Of a stretch of DNA of 29,484 nucleotides, positions 24,006-29,484 are shown piece after piece; the stretch's first letter is position 1, and every line of letters begins with the position of its first letter. Both the position numbers and the translations under genes were made by a program. The stretch comes from DATARH01 sp036008175 (lineage in GTDB: Bacteria > Pseudomonadota > Alphaproteobacteria > ATCC43930 > CGMCC-115725), in NCBI GenBank assembly GCA_036008175.1, contig DASYOB010000110.1, positions 1 to 29,484 of the forward strand. The letters are read 5' to 3'. The notes beneath the pieces were generated by a model. The model saw nothing but the letters and a program-made list of their open reading frames with translations. It was not told where the DNA came from and ran no database searches.

Positions 24006-25424
24006 ATGCGACGCCTGCGCAGCGCCAAGATAGTCGCCACCCTTGGCCCCGCCAGCTCGGGACGCGAGCGCATTCGGGCCCTGTTCGATGCGGGGGTCGA
24101 TGTGTTTCGGCTCAATTTCAGCCACGGCACACACGACGATCATCGCGGGCTGTTCGAGCATATCCGGCAGGTCGAGAGCGACACCGGACGGCCGATTGGG
24201 ATCCTCGCGGATATGCAGGGGCCGAAGCTGCGCCTCGGCAATTTCACCGAAGGCCGGATCGAGCTGGCCGCCGGAGCGCATTTCCGCCTCGATCTCGATG
24301 ATCGGCTGGGCGACCAGAACCGCGCTCCCCTGCCCCACCCGGAGATCTTCCAGGCGATCGGGCCGGGAACGGAGCTATTGATCGACGACGGCAAGGTCCG
24401 GCTCAAGGTCATCGAGAGCGGCCCGGATTACGCCGAGACCAAGTGCCTCGTCGGCGGCGCCTTGTCGAACCACAAGGGCGTGAATGTCCCGAATGTCGTG
24501 CTGCCGATCTCGGCGGTGACCGAAAAAGACCGCGCCGATCTTTCTTTCGCGCTGGAGCAGGGCGCCGACTGGATCGCGTTCTCCTTCGTGCAGCGCCCGG
24601 AGGATGTCGCCGAGGGGCGCAAGCTGATCGGCAACGCCGCCGGGCTGATGGTCAAGCTGGAGAAGCCGTCCGCCATCAAACGCCTCCAGGAGATCATCGA
24701 TCTCTCGGACGCCTTGATGGTGGCGCGCGGCGATCTCGGCGTCGAGATGCCGCCGGAAGACGTGCCGAGTGTGCAAAAGCAGATCATCCGTGCCTGCCGG
24801 GTCGCCGGCAAACCGGTCATCGTGGCAACGCAGATGCTGGAATCGATGATCACCGCACCGACCCCGACCCGGGCCGAAGCTTCGGACGTCGCCACTGCCG
24901 TCTACGAAGGCGCCGACGCGGTCATGCTGTCGGCCGAAACCGCGGCCGGCAAATATCCGGTCGAGGCGGCGACCATGATGGACCGCATCGCACGGCGCGT
25001 GCACGAGGACCCGCTGTATTTTACCGAGCTCGACGCCGGCCGGATGGCGCCCGAGCATACCAATCGCGACGCGATCAGCGCCGCCGCCTGCCAAGTCGCC
25101 GATACGATCGGCGCCGCTGCGATCGTCTCGTTCACGAGCTCCGGCGCGACGGCGTTGCGCGCGGCGCGCGAGCGCCCCTCGGCGCCGATCCTGGCGTTGA
25201 CCCCAAACCTCGGCACCGCGCGCCGATTGGCGTTGCTATGGGGCGCACATTGCGTACACCTCGCCGACATCAAGAACTTCAACGACATGGTGCAAAAGGC
25301 GGTGCGCACCGCGCACCGCGAGGGGGTTGCCAAATCCGGCGAGCGGGTCGTCGTCACCGCCGGCGTGCCGTTCGGCACGCCCGGCTCTACCAACGTCTTG
25401 CGCATCGCCTGGGTCGAGCGGTAG
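24006..25424 (+). CDS. pyk: Pyruvate kinase
   Basis: A 472-residue enzyme converting phosphoenolpyruvate and ADP to pyruvate and ATP. Visible motifs are KIVATLGPAS at the N-terminus, VFRLNFSHG, the signature LMVKLEKPSA with catalytic Lys near 217, MVARGDLGVEMP, VIVATQMLESMI, TRAEASDVATAVYEGADAVM and LSAETAAGKYPVEA, and a C-terminal allosteric-type domain ending VLRIAWVER. I place the start at ATG 24006 (MRRLRSAKIVATLGP), where the family begins; an in-frame ATG at 23928 lies inside the glycerate kinase gene. The Shine-Dalgarno is weak, so coupling to the upstream gene 25 bp away is plausible. It may be a pathway-dedicated isozyme in addition to a housekeeping copy elsewhere. Confidence 0.95.
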   Translation: MRRLRSAKIVATLGPASSGRERIRALFDAGVDVFRLNFSHGTHDDHRGLFEHIRQVESDTGRPIGILADMQGPKLRLGNFTEGRIELAAGAHFRLDLDDRLGDQNRAPLPHPEIFQAIGPGTELLIDDGKVRLKVIESGPDYAETKCLVGGALSNHKGVNVPNVVLPISAVTEKDRADLSFALEQGADWIAFSFVQRPEDVAEGRKLIGNAAGLMVKLEKPSAIKRLQEIIDLSDALMVARGDLGVEMPPEDVPSVQKQIIRACRVAGKPVIVATQMLESMITAPTPTRAEASDVATAVYEGADAVMLSAETAAGKYPVEAATMMDRIARRVHEDPLYFTELDAGRMAPEHTNRDAISAAACQVADTIGAAAIVSFTSSGATALRAARERPSAPILALTPNLGTARRLALLWGAHCVHLADIKNFNDMVQKAVRTAHREGVAKSGERVVVTAGVPFGTPGSTNVLRIAWVER

Positions 25425-25429
25425 CAAAA

Positions 25430-25461
25430 CCCTCTCCGCACCGCGGGAGAGGGATTATTTT
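25430..25461. terminator. Intrinsic terminator between convergent pyk and DUF4242 genes
   Basis: CCCTCTCC (25430-25437) pairs with GGAGAGGG (25446-25453), followed by the T-rich run ATTATTTTA. Upstream AAAA allows some function in the opposite direction. It sits 5 bases after the pyk stop codon. Confidence 0.8.
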
Positions 25462-25472
25462 ACGGATTCCCC

Positions 25473-25757
25473 TCAGGCCCCGTCTTCGGTCGTCGGGTCG
25501 ATCATCTTGCGCACTTCGGTGATCTTCGTTGCCGGGAAGCCGCTGATTTCCGCGTGCTTCTTGATGATCGCCTCGTCCTTGGCGAGGTAGACGCAGAAGG
25601 TCTTGTCGGCGGCGACATAGCTTTCGACCCACTGGATGTCGGGGCCAAGCTCGCGCAAGACGCCGTTCGATTTCGCCGCGGCGCCTTGCAGCTGCTCGCG
25701 CTCGAGGCTGCCGACCGCCGGAATGTCGCGCTCGATGATGAATTTGCGCAGGGCCAT
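25473..25757 (-). CDS. DUF4242 domain-containing protein
   Basis: A 94-residue single-domain protein (RKFIIERDIPAVGSLEREQL, then GPDIQWVESYVAADKTFCVY and LAKDEAIIKKHAEISGFPA with KITEVRKMIDP). It matches the small ferredoxin-like-fold DUF4242 family, sometimes labelled nickel-binding; the role is not established. ATG 25757 has GGAGGGG six bases upstream, a strong ribosome-binding site, which supports real expression. It is divergent from pcaH with 106 bp between. Confidence 0.88.
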   Translation of the reverse strand: MALRKFIIERDIPAVGSLEREQLQGAAAKSNGVLRELGPDIQWVESYVAADKTFCVYLAKDEAIIKKHAEISGFPATKITEVRKMIDPTTEDGA

Positions 25758-25863
25758 GGTCCCCTCCGAAACTGGCAGGAGGATAGATTATGTTGCCTTG
25801 ACGGCCGTGCCGCAACGCGCACAGGCTGCCCGCAAAGGCGCCCCCCAGAGCGAGAAACGCGCG

Positions 25864-26571
25864 ATGACGAGCCCCGCCCCCTTTTCCCGCCCGCGTCCGG
25901 ACACCCAGCCGCCCTATCTCTATCCCGATTATGCCAGCACGGTGAAGCGGTCTCCGAAACGGCCGCTCCTTCGCCTCGACCACACTCTTTCGGAGACGAC
26001 GGGGCCGGTTTTCGCGGATCGCTGGGCCGGTCCCGATGCGACCGATCTCACCTCCCAGCACAAAAGCGCGCCGTTGGGCGAGCGGATCATTGTCGCCGGG
26101 CGCGTGCTCGACGAGAACGGCCGCCCGGTACCCGGCACCTTGCTCGAGCTGTGGCAATGCAACGCCGCTGGCCGCTACCACCACCCGGTCGACCAGCATG
26201 ACGCGCCGCTCGACCCGAACTTCACCGGCGCCGGCCAGGTGGTCACCGGCACGGATGGCGAGTATCGCTTTCTGACCATCAAGCCCGGCGCCTATCCCTG
26301 GCGCAACACGCCGAACGCCTGGCGCCCGGCGCACATTCATTTCAGCGTTTTCGGGGCGGGCTTTGTCACCCGGCTCGTCACCCAGATGTACTTTCCGGGC
26401 GACCCGCTGCTCGCCCACGACCCGATCTTCCAGAGCACCGCCGACCGCGAGGCGCGCGATCGGCTGATCTGCGATTACGATCCGGAGCTGAGCGAGGCGG
26501 AATGGGCGCTCGGCTACCATTTCGACCTGGTGTTGCGGGGCCGGGAAGCCACCCCGACCGATCCTGTCTGA
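25864..26571 (+). CDS. pcaH: Protocatechuate 3,4-dioxygenase, beta subunit
   Basis: A 235-residue intradiol dioxygenase. It carries the N-terminal beta-subunit region (PPYLYPDYASTVKRSPKRPL) and the dioxygenase fold (ERIIVAGRVLDENGRPVPGT, LLELWQCNAAGRYHHPVDQH). All four Fe(III) ligands can be placed: Tyr105 (GRYHHP), Tyr144 (PGAYPW), His157 and His159 (PAHIHF). It is the catalytic-metal subunit of the enzyme that opens protocatechuate to beta-carboxy-cis,cis-muconate. ATG 25864 is chosen as the family start; upstream in-frame codons overlap the DUF4242 gene. pcaG follows 11 bp later, as expected for the (alpha-beta)n complex. No other pca genes or the PcaQ/PcaU regulator are in view. Confidence 0.95.
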   Translation: MTSPAPFSRPRPDTQPPYLYPDYASTVKRSPKRPLLRLDHTLSETTGPVFADRWAGPDATDLTSQHKSAPLGERIIVAGRVLDENGRPVPGTLLELWQCNAAGRYHHPVDQHDAPLDPNFTGAGQVVTGTDGEYRFLTIKPGAYPWRNTPNAWRPAHIHFSVFGAGFVTRLVTQMYFPGDPLLAHDPIFQSTADREARDRLICDYDPELSEAEWALGYHFDLVLRGREATPTDPV

Positions 26572-26582
26572 GGCGGCGCCCG

Positions 26583-27167
26583 ATGGCCGAAAAATTGATC
26601 CCGACCCCGTCGCAGACGGTCGGCCCCTTCTTTCACCTCGGCATGGCGCACCCCGAATGGGCCGATCTGACTGCCGGCGATCCGGCGGGCGAGCGCATCG
26701 TCATCGAGGGACGGGTTATCGACGGCGATGGCGCGGCGGTGCCCGACGCCTGCGTCGAGGTGTGGCAGGCCAATGCCGCCGGCCGCTACAACCATCCGGA
26801 CGACACACAGACCGACAAGCCGCTCGACCCAAAATTCCACGGCTTTGGTCGGGTCGCGAGCGATGCCGAGGGCCGCTTTCGCATTGTGACGATCCGCCCC
26901 GGCCCGGTCCCCGGACGCGGCAACGCGCTGCAGGCGCCGCATATCAACGTCACCCTGTTCGCGCGCGGGCTGTTGAAGCACCTGCACACCCGGATCTATT
27001 TCGCCGACGAGCCGGCGAACGCGACCGACCCGCTGCTCTCCTCGATCGAGGACGCGAGCGTACGCGCCACCCTGCTGGCGCGCCCGGCAGGGGACGGCAG
27101 CCCGAAACTCTACCGCTTCGACATCGTCATGCAGGGCGAGAACGAAACCGCCTTCCTCGATATCTAA
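26583..27167 (+). CDS. pcaG: Protocatechuate 3,4-dioxygenase, alpha subunit
   Basis: A 194-residue subunit. It begins IPTPSQTVGPFFHLGMAH, the typical alpha-subunit N-terminus, followed by IVIEGRVIDGDGAAVPDACV, EVWQANAAGRYNHPDDTQ, FRIVTIRPGPVPG, APHINVTLFARGLLKHLHTR and LYRFDIVMQGENETAFLDI. In the alpha chain the iron-ligand set is incomplete (for example no Tyr in RPGPVPG, and PHINV in place of HIH), so the metal site is contributed by PcaH. ATG 26583 lies 11 bp after the pcaH stop, and the two are certainly co-transcribed. Confidence 0.95.
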   Translation: MAEKLIPTPSQTVGPFFHLGMAHPEWADLTAGDPAGERIVIEGRVIDGDGAAVPDACVEVWQANAAGRYNHPDDTQTDKPLDPKFHGFGRVASDAEGRFRIVTIRPGPVPGRGNALQAPHINVTLFARGLLKHLHTRIYFADEPANATDPLLSSIEDASVRATLLARPAGDGSPKLYRFDIVMQGENETAFLDI

Positions 27168-27179
27168 ACGACGTTTTAA

Positions 27180-27221
27180 TTGAAGCGGCCCGCGGGCGTC
27201 CTTACCTTAGAGGCGCTCTAA
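27180..27221 (+). promoter_or_regulatory. Candidate dps promoter with Irr-box-like palindrome
   Basis: A -35-like TTGAAG (27180-27185), a 17-base spacer and a -10-like TACCTT (27203-27208) precede dps. Overlapping the -10 and likely start site is a perfect palindrome TTAGAGGCGCTCTAA (27207-27221). It resembles the iron-control (ICE/Irr) consensus TTTAGAANNNTTCTAAA of alphaproteobacteria, differing symmetrically at the inner A-T and outer pair. Irr or another Fur-family protein bound here would block transcription. Promoter calls by eye in GC-rich DNA are uncertain. Confidence 0.45.
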
Positions 27222-27243
27222 TCTATCAGGAAGGGAAGCAATC

Positions 27244-27729
27244 ATGCCCGGCCTATATCGCACCAAAAACACACTTCCCGAGGAAATTCGGGGCAAGGCG
27301 GTGACATTGCTCAATCGTCATCTCGCCTGCGCGATCGATCTGAAGGAGCAGGCGAAGCAGGCGCATTGGAACGTCAAGGGGCCAAACTTCATCGCGCTGC
27401 ACGAGCTGTTCGACAAGGTCGCCGAGTCCGCCGACGAGTTTGTCGATCTGCTAGCCGAGCGCACGACCTCGCTCGGCGGCACCGCGGAGGGCACGGTGCA
27501 GATCGCCGCGCAGCGCTCGACCCTGCCGCCCTACCCAATGCAGATCGCGGGCTGGCGCGAGCATGTCGAGGCGCTGTCGAGCGCGCTTGCCGCGTTCGGC
27601 ACCTCGGTTCGCGAGGCGATCGACCAGTCGGCCGAATTCGGCGATATCGACACCTCGGATTTGTTCACCGAGATCAGCCGCGCAACCGACAAGTACCTTT
27701 GGTTTGTCGAGGCGCATCTGCACGGCTGA
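27244..27729 (+). CDS. dps: DNA starvation/stationary-phase protection protein Dps
   Basis: A 161-residue ferritin-like protein. The ferroxidase-site residues line up with E. coli Dps by spacing: His41 (AHWNVKG), His53 and Asp57 (LHELFDK), Asp68 and Glu72 (DEFVDLLAER). By homology it forms a dodecamer that oxidises Fe(II) with hydrogen peroxide, stores iron and shields DNA. The N-terminus is short with few lysines, so strong DNA binding through an N-terminal tail is not obvious. ATG 27244 has AGGAAGGGA at good distance. The gene is preceded by the palindrome described at 27207-27221 and is convergent with the hydantoinase-B gene (15 bp gap). Confidence 0.95.
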   Translation: MPGLYRTKNTLPEEIRGKAVTLLNRHLACAIDLKEQAKQAHWNVKGPNFIALHELFDKVAESADEFVDLLAERTTSLGGTAEGTVQIAAQRSTLPPYPMQIAGWREHVEALSSALAAFGTSVREAIDQSAEFGDIDTSDLFTEISRATDKYLWFVEAHLHG

Positions 27730-27744
27730 CCAGGCCGGGCGAGC

Positions 27745-29376
27745 CTACGCCGCGCCCCAGCCGCCGCCGCCTGGCGTCTCGACGACGATAATCTCGTTGT
27801 CGGCCAGCGACAGGCTCGCCTTGCCCGGCACCTCCTCGACGGTGCCGTCGGCATGCACGGCGGCATTGCGTCCCGGCCTGCCGTCGGCGCCGCCGTGTAG
27901 CCCGTAGGGAGCAAAGCGGCGGCGCTCGCATTGCAACGACACGCGCGCGGTGTGGTCAAGGATACGGATCGAGCGGACGAGACCGTTGCCGCCGCGATGC
28001 TTGCCGGCGCCGGAGGAGCCCTCGCGCAGTTCGTAGCGCTCGACCCTGAGCGGATAGGTGATTTCCAGCGCCTCGACCGGCGTGTTCATCGTGTTGGTCA
28101 TGTTGCATTGGATGCCGTCATCGCCCGGCCCCATCGGCCGCCCGCCCTGGCCGCCGCCGATCGTCTCGATATAGCTGTAGGGACGCCCGTCCCGGGGATC
28201 GTGCCCGCCGATCGCGATCGTGTTCATCGTCCCTTGGCTGGCAGCCGGCACCCGGTCAGGGGCGAATTGCGCACAGGCCCTGAGCACCGTGTCGGCGATG
28301 CGCTGTGTCGTCTCGGTATTGCCGGCGCAGACCGCCGCCGGCGGGCGGGAGGCGAGGAAGCTGCCCTCGGGGATGCGCAGCTCGACGCTGCGGAACGTGC
28401 CGGCGTTCACCGGAATTTCCGGATCGGTCAGGATCTTGATCGCGAAGAATGAGGCCGAATAGGTCATCGGCGCGACAGCGTTGATATTGCCGAGGGTCTG
28501 CGGCGAGGAGCCCGAATAATCGAGCACCAGCCGCTCGGGCGACACCGTGATCGCCAGACTCACGCGCACCGGCACATCGCTATGGCCGTCGTCGTCCATG
28601 AAGTCCTCGGCGCGATAGGTGCCGGCCGGGAACTCCGCGAGACGGCGGCGCATCCGGCGCTCGGCGTAATCGAGAATGGCGTCGAACCCGGCGGTCAGTA
28701 GATCGGCCCCGTAGCGCTGGACCAGCTCGATAAGGCGCTGCTCGCCGATCTTGAGCGCCGCGAGCTGCGCGTTGAGGTCGCCGCGCCGCTCCTCCGGGGT
28801 GCGGACGTTGGCCAGGATCATGCGCATCACATCGTCTTGCAATTCGCCACCGCGGTAGAGCCGCACCGCCGGGATTATCAGCCCCTCTTGGTAAGTTTCC
28901 TGGCTCTTGCCCGGCATCGAGCCCGGCTCCATGCCGCCCACATCGGCGTGATGCGCGCGCGTCGCGACATAGCCGATATGCCGGCCGCCTTGGTCCTTTG
29001 GCGCGAAAACCGGCGCGACCACGGTGATGTCCGGCAGGTGCGAGCCGCCGGTGAACGGGTCGTTGACGATGACGACATCGCCCTCCTCGACCCGGCCGAC
29101 CGCGGTCACGGTCGCGCTGACCGCGCGCAGCATCGAGCCGAGATGCACCGGCACGTGCTCGGCTTGTGCAACGAGCTGCGCCTCCCGATCGAAGATCGCG
29201 CAGGAGGCGTCCATCCGCTCCTTGATGTTCGGCGAGAACGAGGTGCGCTTTAAGACGGCGCCCATCTCGTCGGCAATCGATTCGAGCGCGTTGCGCAGCA
29301 CTTCGAGCGTGATCGGGTCGACCAGCGGATTTGGTGTGTTGCGCCCGGTCCGGTCTCGAGCGGGAGCGTCATTCAT
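27745..29376 (-). CDS. Hydantoinase B/oxoprolinase family protein (HyuB-like)
   Basis: A 543-residue protein. It opens with PLVDPITLEVLRNALESIAD, followed by RTSFSPNIKERMDASCAIFD, VPVHLGSMLRAV, DVVIVNDPFTGGSHLPDITV, GYVATRAHHADVGGMEPGSM, a central AGNTETTQRIADTVL segment, GTMNTIAIGG, YIETIGGGQGGRPMGPGDDG and a C-terminal GGGGWG. These are hallmarks of the HyuB/beta subunit of ATP-dependent N-methylhydantoinase, 5-oxoprolinase and acetone-carboxylase-like enzymes; the substrate is not deducible. The expected partner HyuA (ATPase subunit) is not in the window. The ATG (29376) overlaps the stop of the upstream dehydrogenase by ATGA, so the two are translated as a unit. Confidence 0.92.
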   Translation of the reverse strand: MNDAPARDRTGRNTPNPLVDPITLEVLRNALESIADEMGAVLKRTSFSPNIKERMDASCAIFDREAQLVAQAEHVPVHLGSMLRAVSATVTAVGRVEEGDVVIVNDPFTGGSHLPDITVVAPVFAPKDQGGRHIGYVATRAHHADVGGMEPGSMPGKSQETYQEGLIIPAVRLYRGGELQDDVMRMILANVRTPEERRGDLNAQLAALKIGEQRLIELVQRYGADLLTAGFDAILDYAERRMRRRLAEFPAGTYRAEDFMDDDGHSDVPVRVSLAITVSPERLVLDYSGSSPQTLGNINAVAPMTYSASFFAIKILTDPEIPVNAGTFRSVELRIPEGSFLASRPPAAVCAGNTETTQRIADTVLRACAQFAPDRVPAASQGTMNTIAIGGHDPRDGRPYSYIETIGGGQGGRPMGPGDDGIQCNMTNTMNTPVEALEITYPLRVERYELREGSSGAGKHRGGNGLVRSIRILDHTARVSLQCERRRFAPYGLHGGADGRPGRNAAVHADGTVEEVPGKASLSLADNEIIVVETPGGGGWGAA

Positions 29377-29484
29377 CCTCGGGCCTCGCCGCCAAGGGGC
29401 CGCGGCGGGCGATCGCCCCGCCGGTGATGCCGCCGTCGATCACCAGTTCGGTGCCGGTGATATAGCTCGATGCATCCGAGGCGA
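29373..29484 (-). CDS. Short-chain dehydrogenase/reductase (SDR) family, C-terminal fragment; start beyond the window
   Basis: The minus-strand frame entering at the window edge reads ASDASSYITGTELVIDGGIT and ends in a short Arg/Pro/Glu-rich tail. The YITGxxxxxDGG block is the conserved C-terminal signature of classical SDR oxidoreductases. Only about 36 residues are visible, so the active site, coenzyme preference and substrate are unknown. The stop codon TGA (29375-29373) overlaps the start of the hydantoinase-B gene as ATGA, so it is the upstream member of the same operon. Confidence 0.85.
   Translation of the reverse strand, partial: RLGCIELYHRHRTGDRRRHHRRGDRPPRPLGGEARG

Noticed and set aside
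25387..26520. 377-codon minus-strand frame covering the pyk end, DUF4242 region and pcaH
   Set aside because: It runs through three well-supported genes, a terminator and a promoter region; pure GC-bias artefact.
1..29484. tRNA, rRNA, insertion sequences, phage genes, toxin-antitoxin or defence islands
   Set aside because: Read through on both strands, but no cloverleaf-like segment, transposase, integrase or typical defence cluster was recognised; HerA alone is not evidence of a defence system.

Overview
The window is a GC-rich chromosomal segment with ordinary dense bacterial gene packing. Gene content points to an alphaproteobacterium: a SUV3-like helicase with an adjacent S4-domain protein, a single-chain indolepyruvate:ferredoxin oxidoreductase, a REP-type palindrome of the 'CCGGGCTTGA...GGGCATCCACG' kind, pcaHG, and an HTH-plus-disordered-linker protein whose N-terminus I associate with Rhodospirillales-like genomes. 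The order-level placement is inference. No rRNA, tRNA, CRISPR array, transposase or phage gene was seen.

Layout, left to right. Positions 1-2001 hold the 3' part of an autotransporter gene. Positions 2002-2630 have no convincing full-size gene, but contain two degenerate tandem copies of a coding-like repeat followed by a REP palindrome. Then come an exported FKBP isomerase (-), a DUF4213/DUF364 protein (+), and, convergent with it, a coupled pair on the minus strand: a SUV3-like helicase followed by an Hsp15-like S4 RNA-binding protein. Divergent from the helicase are a soluble histidine kinase, a HerA-type DNA translocase and the chaperone HtpG. A small exported poly-histidine protein and a carboxymuconolactone-decarboxylase-family protein lie on the minus strand. 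The first DegP/HtrA protease (+) follows, ended by a strong terminator.

The second half opens with the HTH/disordered protein (-) and a D-lactate/glycolate-type FAD dehydrogenase (-), which is divergent from the 1164-residue indolepyruvate oxidoreductase. The spacer between those two carries an unusually AT-rich 26-bp tandem repeat. A second DegP-like protease (-) is followed by a glycerate kinase and pyruvate kinase pair (+), a DUF4242 protein (-), protocatechuate 3,4-dioxygenase pcaH-pcaG (+), and Dps (+) with an Irr-like palindrome in its promoter. The window closes with a hydantoinase-B family gene (-), translationally coupled to a truncated short-chain dehydrogenase.

Themes: envelope and protein quality control (FKBP, HtpG, two Do proteases, S4/Hsp15), nucleic-acid motors (SUV3-like, HerA), and catabolism feeding pyruvate and central metabolism (2-hydroxyacid dehydrogenase, glycerate kinase with pyruvate kinase, indolepyruvate, protocatechuate, hydantoin-like substrates). 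I found no clear new multi-gene system. The least explained pieces are the 2316-2504 tandem repeat, the AT-rich dld/ior spacer, the dps operator candidate, and the two low-complexity proteins at 11560 and 14411.
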